This document shows, piece by piece, positions 25,491 through 32,321 of a stretch of DNA of 32,321 nt (positions are counted from its first letter, which is position 1; every line of letters starts with the position of its first letter). The DNA lies in the NCBI GenBank assembly GCA_028821395.1, contig JAPPGP010000107.1:1-32321 (forward strand), given 5' to 3'. The position numbers and the translations under genes are program-made. Source of the stretch: Defluviicoccus sp. (lineage in GTDB: Bacteria; Pseudomonadota; Alphaproteobacteria; MPNO01). The notes under the pieces are model-generated. The model saw only the letters and a list, made by a program, of their open reading frames with translations. It ran no database searches and was not told the origin of the DNA.

Positions 25491-27125
25491 TCAGCGCCAC
25501 GCGTCGACCGACACCGTGCCGCCGTCCGAGTAGCGCCCGGCGATCATCTTCCACGCGCCCTGGGTCTCACCGCCGGCGACGACGATGTTGATGTCGGACG
25601 GCTCGAAGATCGGGATCGACTCCTCGGGCGCGGCGCGCAGCCGGGTCGCGAAGGGCTCGACGCCGGCCACCGCGAGGGGGTGGACCAGGGTCTTGACCCA
25701 CTGGTTGTCCCAGTACTCGCGCGCCGGCAGGCGGGCGTTGTCGGCAAGCCAGCCGATCATCTTCTCCTTGGTGTCGAAGCCGAGCTCGACCAGGCCGCGG
25801 GCGCAGATCGGGTCCATCACGAAGAGCGGCGGAAAATGGTGCTCGCAGCCGGCGAGCGAGCGCCTGAAGTTCTCCCGCCAGGTGTCGCGCGGACCGTACC
25901 CGGCATGGGTGTACCACGCGCCGAAGAACACGCTCGCCGCGCTCTCTTCCGGACCGAATCCCTTCTGCACGTGGAGCGGCTGCCAGGGGCTGCGCTCCTC
26001 GGCCTCGGGAAAGGTGGAGGAATAGTTGTACCAGTTGCCGACCGAGCCCATATAGGTGTCGCCCGGAACCGAGCCGCCTTGCAGGTTGATCGAGGCGAGG
26101 TTGTAGGCCCGCCCGATCGTCGCGTTGGCGTGGTTGTAGGGACCCATCGCGCCGATTCCGTCGTTCATGCCGATCTCCGTGCGGATCGGCCCGTTGACCA
26201 CCCCGATGACGGCAAACGAGTTGGTGCTCGACGAGCGCGCGGTCTGCCCGGTCGCGGCCAGCGCGAGGATGACCGGCAGGTATTCCGGCCTTGCGCCCGC
26301 CATGACGGCGTTGACCGCGACCTTCTCGACGGTGAATTCCCAGGCCTCGCGATAGGCGGTCGGCCGGAGCGTGCCCACCACCTCGTCGGGGCCGCGGCTC
26401 GTCCCGCGCAGCATCGCCTCGACCCGCTCCTCGGTCGGCAGGACGATCGGCAGGTGGTCGGTCCAGCGGTTCTCCTCGAACAATGCGCGCAGGCTGTCCT
26501 CGCTGTCGGGCTCCAGCAGGCGCGGCGTGGCGCGGTCGAAGGAGAGCCCGCTCAGATCGGCGTCGTCGAGCGGACGGGTCAGCCCTTCGATCACCTCGCG
26601 CAGGAAGGGCCGGCCGGAGACCGGGTCCGCGCCTTCGATGTAGGAGCGGAGCTGCGCCGCCGTGCGGTCGACGACCGGCTGGGGGACGAAGGCCTGGCGC
26701 GCCGTCGGCATGCCGTTGGCCAGCGCCGTGGATTCGACCAGCTGCGAGAACACCTCGGTGTGGACCGCGACGGCGGGGACGCCTGCGCGTTCGAGGTCGA
26801 GTGCGAGCCCGACGACCGTCGGGCAGCAGGTGCTTCACAGCCCGACCCCGAGGATCGCCGCGTCGCCGTCGTTCTCGATCCGCCTGCGCATGTCCGGATC
26901 GTCGACCCAGCTCTCGCGCGGCTTGACGATCCTGGCATCGACCGAGGGCAGGTTGCCGCCGAACCAGTCGAGCAGCTCGCCCATGAACCTGTCGGAATTG
27001 TCGAACAGGCAATCGACCAGGTAGACCACCTTGCCGTCGAGGCTCCGGAGCCTGGGGGCAAGCCGCTCTCCGGTGACCCTGGGCGGCGTGCCGCGCGGAT
27101 CGTGGACCGTCAGGCGTCGGCTCAT
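25491..27125 (-). CDS. Candidate UGSC-family-like selenoprotein (in-frame TGA read as selenocysteine)
   Basis: The predicted protein has 544 residues with Sec at 97. Residues 1-96 (KVVYLVDCLFDNSDRFMGEL, then DGDAAILGVGL) end at TGA 26837-26835. The same frame continues without a break as STCCPTVVGLALDLERAGVP, giving U-S-T-C, a redox U-x-x-C motif at the place of UGSC in that family. A stem-loop fitting a bacterial SECIS follows the TGA. The part from about residue 120 on (DHLPIVLPTEERVEAML, VEKVAVNAVMAGARPEYLPV, VVNGPIRTEIGMN, SPWQPLHVQKGFGPEESA) resembles an uncharacterised domain I associate with such proteins. The ATG at 27125 has GGAGAG upstream. It diverges from the NicX-like operon by 86 bp and ends in an intrinsic terminator. 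The alternative is a pseudogene with one nonsense mutation, but the open downstream frame and hairpin argue against it. The reaction is unknown. Confidence 0.82.
26807..26824 (-). promoter_or_regulatory. Candidate bacterial SECIS stem-loop
   Basis: On the minus strand GCCCGAC pairs perfectly with GTCGGGC around a GGTC tetraloop. A lower TGC/GCA helix is separated by a small internal loop. The stem begins 10 nt after the TGA (11 nt if only the six inner pairs are counted, as in E. coli fdhF), so the loop sits about 17 nt downstream. A G in the first two loop positions fits the bacterial SECIS rule. In a GC-rich genome a hairpin can arise by chance, so distance, loop and coding context are the main support. 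Confidence 0.7.
26835..26837 (-). other. In-frame TGA, predicted selenocysteine codon
   Basis: The TGA interrupts an otherwise continuous 545-codon frame (27125 to 25491). It is followed three codons later by TGC (Cys), as in U-x-x-C redox motifs. A standard gene caller would split the gene here into a 96-residue and a shortened 420-residue product. Confidence 0.8.
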
Positions 27126-27211
27126 CGCTGGCTCTCCCCGGCTGTCGCCAGGACTCTATTGCCGCCCCGGGGATGCTACAACAGCGGGACGACGGCCAGG
27201 GGAGACCGCAA

Positions 27212-28258
27212 TTGTTCACCGACCGTATCGAGGAACGCTGGATCGCCGCGTTCGATACCGTCTTCGGCCTGTGCAGGGTCGAGAAGGGCGAGGCAGTCGC
27301 GATCCTCTCGGAGACCCAGTCGCGGCGGCTCAACGTGCAGCTCGCCGAGCTCGCGCTGCTCAGGCGCGGCGCCCGCCCGTTCCACGTCACCGTCGTCTCG
27401 CCGCCGCAGACCGCGCCGGTGCCGGTGCGTTCGACCGGCGCGTCGCCCGCTTTGCAGGGGCTCGGCCCGGCGGTCAAGGCGCTGGCGGCGAGCTCCCTCG
27501 TGGTGGATCTCACCGTGGAAGGGATGCTGCACGCGCCCGAGCTCCCCGACATCATCGGCGACGGCGCGCGGCTGCTGATGGTCAGCAACGAGCATCCCGA
27601 CGCGCTCGAACGCCTGGTGCCCGACCCGGCGCTCGCCGAACGCGTCAAGGCGGCGGTCAAGCGGATCCGCGCGGCGAAGCAGATGCGCGTGACCTCGGCC
27701 GCCGGCTCGGACCTGACGGTCGCCCTCGAAGGGGCGCCGAGCGCCGGGGTCTGGGGGTATTGCGACCGGCCCAAGACCGTCGCCCACTGGCCGGGCGGGA
27801 TCGTCGTCGCCTTCCCCGCCGCCGGCTCGGTCCAGGGCCGGCTGGTGCTGGATACGGGCGACGTCAATTTGACCTTCAAGCGCTATCTCGAGGCGCCGGT
27901 CGCGCTCACCATCGAGGACGACTACGTCACCGCCATCGAGGGCGAGGGCACCGACGCCGAGCTGTTCCGGCGCTACTGGGCCGCCTGGGGCGACCGCGAG
28001 GCCTACGCCACCTCGCATGTCGGCTGGGGGCTGAACGAGGCGGCGCGCTACGAGGCTCTCACCATGTACGACCGGCGCGACTTCAACGGCACCGAGATCC
28101 GGGCGTTCGCCGGCAACTTCCTTTACTCGACCGGCGCCAACGAGTTCGCCGACCGCCACACGCTCGGCCATTTCGACCTGCCGATGCGGAGCTGCACGGT
28201 CAGCCTCGACGGGGTGCCGGTCGTCGAGTCCGGCCGCCTGGTCGACGGCGGGGCATGA
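27212..28258 (+). CDS. NicX-like metalloenzyme (2,5-dihydroxypyridine 5,6-dioxygenase/M29-like family)
   Basis: The 348-residue protein is the size of NicX, an Fe(II) ring-opening dioxygenase with an M29 aminopeptidase-like fold. Metal ligands can be proposed as His269 (TSHVGWGLNEAARYEAL) and His320/Asp322 (TLGHFDLPMRS), very near the NicX ligands His265, His318 and Asp320 as I recall them. Other shared regions are SETQSRRLNVQLAELALLRR and DLTVEGMLHAPELPDI. The TTG at 27212 with AGGGGAGA upstream is preferred to the ATG at 27173, whose extra residues look non-conserved. It is first in a plus-strand operon with an acyl-CoA dehydrogenase and an acyl-CoA synthetase, and diverges from the selenoprotein. 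The true substrate is unknown; a peptidase role is less likely. Confidence 0.82.
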   Translation: MFTDRIEERWIAAFDTVFGLCRVEKGEAVAILSETQSRRLNVQLAELALLRRGARPFHVTVVSPPQTAPVPVRSTGASPALQGLGPAVKALAASSLVVDLTVEGMLHAPELPDIIGDGARLLMVSNEHPDALERLVPDPALAERVKAAVKRIRAAKQMRVTSAAGSDLTVALEGAPSAGVWGYCDRPKTVAHWPGGIVVAFPAAGSVQGRLVLDTGDVNLTFKRYLEAPVALTIEDDYVTAIEGEGTDAELFRRYWAAWGDREAYATSHVGWGLNEAARYEALTMYDRRDFNGTEIRAFAGNFLYSTGANEFADRHTLGHFDLPMRSCTVSLDGVPVVESGRLVDGGA

Positions 28259-28308
28259 CCGCGATCCGTCGGGGCGGCAATCTTCTCTGCAAGCGGAGGG
28301 CGTGAGAC

Positions 28309-29565
28309 ATGGCGACCGGCACCGGCGGGCGCGACGCGCCGATGTTCGACCCGGACCATTACGGCCTCAGCGACGAAGCGGCCGCGCTGTGCGCCGAGGC
28401 GAGGCGGCTCGGCGAGGACAGGTTCGCCGGCCGCGCGGAGAAGTGGGACCGCGACGCGATCTTCCCGATGGCGAATTACCGCGACCTCCACAGATCCGGC
28501 CTGCTCGCGGTGTGCGTGCCGAAGAAGCACGGCGGGCACGGCGCCGACCTCAAGGCCTACTCGCTGATGGCGGCTGAGATCGGGCGCTACTGCGGGACGA
28601 CGGCGCTCACCTTCAACATGCACGTGAGCTCGTGCCTGTGGACCGGCGCGCTCGCCGACGACCTGCCGATGACCCGCAGCCAAAGGCGCGAGCACAATCG
28701 GCGGCGCGCGCTGCACTACGCCCGGATCGTCGAGAAGGGCGCGATCTACGCCCAGCCGTTCTCCGAGGGCGGCGCGGCGGCGGCGGGGTTCCGCCCGTTC
28801 GGCACGCTGGCCGACCGGGTGGACGGCGGCTGGGTGATCAACGGCAAGAAGATCTTCGCATCGCTCGCCGGCTCGGCCGACTATTACGGCGTGCTGTGCA
28901 CCGAGAAGAAGGAGAATCTGAGCCGCCGCGACACGATGTACTTCGCCGTCCCGGCCGAAGCCGAGGGGGTGAGCGTGGTCGGCGACTGGGACCCTTTGGG
29001 GATGCGGGGGACGGTCTCGCGCGACCTCCTGTTCGAGAACGTCTTCGTGCCGGACGACGCGGCGCTGATGCCCAAGGGGATCTATTTCGAGGCCGCGACC
29101 CGCTGGCCGCACATGTTCACCACGCTCACCCCGAGCTATATGGGGATCGCCCAGGCGGCCTACGACTTCACCGTGCGTTACCTGCGCGGCGAGGTGCCGG
29201 GCATGCCGCCGGTCAAGCGGCGCATGTACCCGACCAAGCAGCACGCGGTCGCCGAGATGCTGGTCGCGCTGGAGCAGGCCAAGGCGCTCTGGTTCCAGAT
29301 GCTGGGCGAGGCGCGCGCCAACCCGTCCAAGGCGTCCGTTCTGCGCGCCTACTGCGCCCAGTACACGGTGATGGAGACCGCCAACGACCTCTGCCAGAAG
29401 GCGATCCGCACCTGCGGCGGGCAGTCGATGCTGAAGAGCCTGCCGCTGGAGCGGCTCTACCGCGACAGCCGCTGCGGCTCGCTGATGCTGCCCTGGACGG
29501 CGGAGCTCTGCATCGACAAGCTCGGCCGCGAGGCGCTCTACGAGCGCGGCGAGGAGGACGAATGA
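28309..29565 (+). CDS. Acyl-CoA dehydrogenase family protein (atypical active site)
   Basis: The 418-residue flavoprotein has the ACAD layout. A helical N-domain (LHRSGLLAVCVPKKHGGHGA, TALTFNMHVSSCLW) is followed by a beta domain with AQPFSEGG, WVINGKKIFASLAGSADYY and WDPLGMRGTVSRDLLFENVF. The C-terminal helices carry AIRTCGGQSMLKSLPLERLY and RDSR. The usual catalytic glutamate near the C-terminus (YEGT in typical members) is missing; the place reads CGSLMLPWTAELC (near 390). The base may be elsewhere, or the enzyme may act as a monooxygenase, as in DszC-like relatives. GGAGG precedes the ATG. The stop overlaps the start of the CoA synthetase (ATGA). Confidence 0.9.
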   Translation: MATGTGGRDAPMFDPDHYGLSDEAAALCAEARRLGEDRFAGRAEKWDRDAIFPMANYRDLHRSGLLAVCVPKKHGGHGADLKAYSLMAAEIGRYCGTTALTFNMHVSSCLWTGALADDLPMTRSQRREHNRRRALHYARIVEKGAIYAQPFSEGGAAAAGFRPFGTLADRVDGGWVINGKKIFASLAGSADYYGVLCTEKKENLSRRDTMYFAVPAEAEGVSVVGDWDPLGMRGTVSRDLLFENVFVPDDAALMPKGIYFEAATRWPHMFTTLTPSYMGIAQAAYDFTVRYLRGEVPGMPPVKRRMYPTKQHAVAEMLVALEQAKALWFQMLGEARANPSKASVLRAYCAQYTVMETANDLCQKAIRTCGGQSMLKSLPLERLYRDSRCGSLMLPWTAELCIDKLGREALYERGEEDE

Positions 29566-31055
29566 GCGATCTGTCGTCCTGGGTGGAGAAGAACGCCGCG
29601 TTCACCCCGTCGAAGACCGCGATCCGGTTCGAGGGCGAGGACATCGACTACGCCCGCTTCGCCGAGACCATCCGCGGCCATGCGCGGGCGCTGAAGGGGG
29701 TGCACGGCGTCCGGCCCGGCGACCGGGTCGCCTTCCTCGGCTACAACAGCCCGGCGATGCTGGCGCTGTTCTTCGCCTGCGCGCGGCTCGGCGCGATGTT
29801 CGCGCCGCTCAACTGGCGGCTGGTGGCGCCGGAGCTCGCCTACATTCTCGCCGATTCGGCGCCAAGCGTGCTGGTCGCGGATGCCGACCATCTCGACCTC
29901 GCGCGCGAAGCGGCGGCCGATCGCCGGGCGGTCGTGCTCCCCGCGGACGGGATCGCCCGGGACGCGGAGACGGCGCGCGGCGATGACAGCAACCCGGGGG
30001 TGGCGCGCGAGACGCCCTGCCTGCTGGTCTACACCTCGGGCACCACGGGCCATCCCAAGGGCGCCGTGCTCGCCCAGGAGGCGATCCAGGTCAACGCGCA
30101 TCACTGCATCCACTATGCCGGGCTCACCGATGCCGACCGGGTGCTGACGGTGCTGCCGATTTTCCATGTCGGCGGGCTCAACATCCTGACCTCGCCCGCC
30201 TTCTATGTCGGGGGGACGGTGATCCTGCACCGCCGCTTCGACGCCGCGGCGACGCTGCGCGCGATTCAAGACGACCGCCCGACCCAGCTCGTGCTGGTGC
30301 CGGCGACCATCCAGGCGGTGATCGACCTCCCGGGCTGGGCGGATGCGGACCTCTCCAGCCTGCGCCTGCTGACCACCGGCTCATCCATCGTCCCGCTGCA
30401 CCTGATCGACGCGATCCATGCCCGCGGCATCCCGGTGTGCCAGACCTACGGCCTGACCGAGACCGCGCCGGTCGCGATCTACCAGAAGCCGGGAGATTGC
30501 CGCCTGAAGCCCCGCTCGACGGGGAAGTGCGGGCTGCACTGCGAGATGGCGATCGCCGACGATGACGGCAACCCGCTGCCGGACGGGGAGTCGGGCGAGA
30601 TCCTGATCCGCGGTGGCAACGTGCTTCTCGAATACTGGAACGACGAGGAAGAGACCCGCCGCGCCATCCGGGACGGCTGGTTCCATACCGGCGATGTGGG
30701 CTATCGCGACTCGGACGGCGACGTGTTCGTCGACGACCGCAAGAAGGACATCGTGATCTCGGGCGGGGAGAACGTCTACCCGGCCGAGATCGAGCAGCTG
30801 GTCCACCGCATGGACGATGTCGAGGATGTCGCGGTGGTTGGCCGGGCGGATTCGCGCTGGGGCGAGGTGCCGGTGGCGGTGGTCGTCCCGGCGGCGGGCG
30901 CGGCGATCGAAGCGGCGGACTTCCTCGCCCGCTTCGACGGCCGGCTCGCCCGCTTCAAGCACCCGAAGGACGTGCTCTTCGTCGACGCGCTGCCCAGGAA
31001 CGCGATGGGCAAGACCCTCAAGCACGAGCTGCGGGAGACGGTGAACCGCGGCTGA
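29562..31055 (+). CDS. Acyl-CoA synthetase (ANL adenylate-forming enzyme)
   Basis: The 497-residue enzyme activates a carboxylic acid with ATP and joins it to CoA. The P-loop motif YTSGTTGHPKG starts at residue 157, and YGLTETAPVAIY lies at 296. WFHTGDVGYRDSDGDVFVDD is the A7 region with the ribose-binding Asp; KKDIVISGGENVYPAEIE is the hinge and A8. Lys484 in RNAMGKTLK is the catalytic lysine of the C-domain. The size fits short/medium-chain or aromatic acyl-CoA ligases. It is translationally coupled to the acyl-CoA dehydrogenase (ATGA), so the two likely act on the same substrate. It converges on the outer-membrane protein gene. Confidence 0.93.
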   Translation: MSDLSSWVEKNAAFTPSKTAIRFEGEDIDYARFAETIRGHARALKGVHGVRPGDRVAFLGYNSPAMLALFFACARLGAMFAPLNWRLVAPELAYILADSAPSVLVADADHLDLAREAAADRRAVVLPADGIARDAETARGDDSNPGVARETPCLLVYTSGTTGHPKGAVLAQEAIQVNAHHCIHYAGLTDADRVLTVLPIFHVGGLNILTSPAFYVGGTVILHRRFDAAATLRAIQDDRPTQLVLVPATIQAVIDLPGWADADLSSLRLLTTGSSIVPLHLIDAIHARGIPVCQTYGLTETAPVAIYQKPGDCRLKPRSTGKCGLHCEMAIADDDGNPLPDGESGEILIRGGNVLLEYWNDEEETRRAIRDGWFHTGDVGYRDSDGDVFVDDRKKDIVISGGENVYPAEIEQLVHRMDDVEDVAVVGRADSRWGEVPVAVVVPAAGAAIEAADFLARFDGRLARFKHPKDVLFVDALPRNAMGKTLKHELRETVNRG

Positions 31056-31069
31056 GCGGCGCGCCCGCG

Positions 31070-31768
31070 TCAGTACCGGTAGAGCATCCCGACCTCGAAG
31101 CTGTGGGCGCCGTAGGACAGCTCGGTGTCCCCGAAATCGGGCTTCAGGGTCGCGAAGTAGCGGTATCCCAGCCTGACCTCCATCCGGCGGGTGACCTGGT
31201 AACCGAGCCCGGCCATGGCCTGGTAGGCGAACGCCGTCGCGTTGTCCGAAGTCCCGAAGGCGGTGGACGCAACGCCGTTGCTCCGGACGGTGACGGGGTC
31301 GATCTTGGCCGTGTGCATCGCCAGCCCCAGGCCGACCCCGGCATAGGGGCGCAGGTTGCGCATTCTGAGGCTGTAGGCGCCGTTGACCATCAGGCTCACC
31401 GTATTCAGCCTTCCGTCCACGGGGAGACTCCCCGACGGGGTTGAACGAGTGGCGCCGTCCCCGGCTTCGATCCTGTTCGCCTCGCCGAACTTGGATCGGC
31501 GGTAGCCGAGCTCAAGCTCCGCCTGCAGCCCGGACCGCAGTCGATAGCCGGCGGCGGCGAGCAAGCCGAAGCCGGGCTTCATGGAGAACGCCATCGACAG
31601 GCTCCGGTCGTCCGCCTCCTCGGACGCTTCGGAGTCCCGCGGGAGCGCGAGCAGCCCGGTCGCGGTCACGTAGAACCCACCGCCACGGGCTTCGGCCATG
31701 CCGGGACTGCCGAGCGCGGCCATGGCCACGGCCGCCGCGGCGACGACCGCACAGCGTCGAACAGCCAT
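31070..31768 (-). CDS. Outer-membrane beta-barrel protein (opacity/OmpA-like)
   Basis: The 232-residue protein has a signal peptide (about 1-27, ending SPGMAEA). Alternating amphipathic strands follow, such as GGGFYVTATGLLALP, GLLAAAGYRLRSGLQAELEL and LRPYAGVGLGLAMHTAKI. VTRRMEVRLGYRYFATLKP and a C-terminal SFEVGMLYRY ending in Tyr complete the pattern, typical of an 8-strand barrel with a BAM recognition end. The ATG at 31768 has AAGGGA about 9 nt upstream. The ORF extension upstream is a shadow of nadX. Function and ligand are unknown. Confidence 0.88.
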   Translation of the reverse strand: MAVRRCAVVAAAAVAMAALGSPGMAEARGGGFYVTATGLLALPRDSEASEEADDRSLSMAFSMKPGFGLLAAAGYRLRSGLQAELELGYRRSKFGEANRIEAGDGATRSTPSGSLPVDGRLNTVSLMVNGAYSLRMRNLRPYAGVGLGLAMHTAKIDPVTVRSNGVASTAFGTSDNATAFAYQAMAGLGYQVTRRMEVRLGYRYFATLKPDFGDTELSYGAHSFEVGMLYRY

Positions 31769-31896
31769 CCTCGATGTCCCTTGTCGCTCGGGCGAGGACC
31801 GGGCTGCGCCCGGGGGGATTCCCGCCTGTATACCGCGAACCGACCGCCCCGCCGGGCGGTGCGACGATATGCCGCGACGGCGCGAGGGCGGGCGGG

Positions 31897-32321
31897 CTAG
31901 ATCTCGACCGCGGCGGCGCGGCGCAGGATTTCGGCGACCACGCTGTGGGCGGCGAGCGTCGAGGTCTTGGGGTTGTCGGGAAGCGGCCTGCCGCGCACCT
32001 CGATGTCGAAGGCGCCGAACGCCCCCTCGACGCGGACGTTGTGGACGTTGCCGCCGGCCGCGGGATCGGCGACCAGTTGCACGTCGGTGCGGTCGAACCC
32101 GGCGCCTGCGAGCGCGATGGTGGCGGCGACGTTCGCGTTCTGCGGGTAGAGCCTCGCCGCCTCGTCCGCCGCGCCCTCGAACAGCACCGTCGCGCGGTCG
32201 AGCGCGTCGAGATCGTGCGCCGCCTCGGCCGGGGTGCCGCGCCACGCCCCGGGCGGCTTGCGCGAGGTGTAGACCACCCGGTCCAGCCCGCCGATGCGCG
32301 CCGCCGCCAGCGCATCGGCGC
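31897..32321 (-). CDS. nadX: L-aspartate dehydrogenase, C-terminal part (runs off the right edge)
   Basis: The last 140 or so residues of a NadX-type aspartate dehydrogenase are visible. They include IGGLDRVVYTSRKPPGAW, LFEGAADEAARLYPQNANVA, a GGNVHNVRVEGAFG segment with a conserved His, and PLPDNPKTSTLAAHSVVAEI. NadX oxidises aspartate to iminoaspartate with NAD(P), which can feed NAD synthesis or aspartate breakdown. The frame is open to the edge, so the start and the nucleotide-binding domain lie outside the window. The outer-membrane protein gene follows on the same strand after 128 bp. Confidence 0.9.
   Translation of the reverse strand, partial: ADALAAARIGGLDRVVYTSRKPPGAWRGTPAEAAHDLDALDRATVLFEGAADEAARLYPQNANVAATIALAGAGFDRTDVQLVADPAAGGNVHNVRVEGAFGAFDIEVRGRPLPDNPKTSTLAAHSVVAEILRRAAAVEI

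Noticed and set aside
26835-27125. Treating the selenoprotein locus as a pseudogene with a nonsense mutation
   Set aside because: Only one stop interrupts a 545-codon frame, no frameshift is present, the downstream part stays coding, and TGA lies in U-x-x-C context with a fitting hairpin. It remains the main alternative and depends on selABCD being present.
31843-31860. Perfect 7-bp hairpin (ACCGCCC/GGGCGGT) between nadX and the outer-membrane protein gene as a terminator
   Set aside because: No T run follows on the minus strand, and short GC-only stems are common by chance at this base composition.

Overview
The window is a high-GC, gene-dense bacterial chromosome segment. The gene content and order indicate an alphaproteobacterium, probably in or near Rhodospirillales. 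Evidence for this includes an NDUFA12-type complex I accessory subunit, a DUF2155 protein, a short MlaD protein, the run aroQ-accB-accC-aat, an RNase E gene beside an amidase-PBP1A-prfB block, and a hairpin repeat of the 'CATGCCCGGACTTGATCCGG' type common in this class. No rRNA, tRNA, phage, IS transposase or CRISPR array was seen.

Layout. 66-1594 (minus): a hotdog thioesterase and an HtrA-like protein whose catalytic triad is lost. 1728-2792 (plus): a luciferase-like flavin monooxygenase. 2802-7674 (minus): cell-wall amidase, PBP1A and prfB, the last with an intact programmed +1 frameshift. 7786-9612 (minus): a three-gene operon with a protein made of three fused RidA domains and two small paralogous ferredoxin-like proteins. 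10022-12586 (plus): RNase E behind a structured ~280-nt leader. 12579-14487 (minus): an aminotransferase and a very short gamma-glutamyltransferase-like lipoprotein. 14513-16727 (plus): periplasmic M48 protease with TPRs and a DsbA-family oxidoreductase. 16724-17854 (minus): ornithine/lysine decarboxylase. 18019-20935 (plus): aroQ-accB-accC-aat. 20872-22884 (minus): NDUFA12, mlaD, a methyltransferase and DUF2155. 23060-24229 (plus): a FemAB/GNAT-like protein. 24233-24868 (minus): a DUF1989 protein. 24869-25490 is non-coding and holds a MITE-like nested inverted repeat and an intrinsic terminator.

The most interesting part is 25299-31055. One minus-strand gene (25491-27125) is interrupted by a single in-frame TGA. 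The TGA lies in a U-x-x-C context resembling the UGSC selenoprotein family. It is followed at the right distance by a perfect stem-loop with the features of a bacterial SECIS element, and the gene ends in a good intrinsic terminator. I read it as a 544-residue selenoprotein, not a pseudogene. Divergent from it, 86 bp away, is a plus-strand operon: a NicX-like (2,5-dihydroxypyridine dioxygenase family) metalloenzyme, an atypical acyl-CoA dehydrogenase and an acyl-CoA synthetase. Together these look like an undescribed catabolic or redox module. The right end carries an outer-membrane barrel protein and the 3' part of an aspartate dehydrogenase gene.
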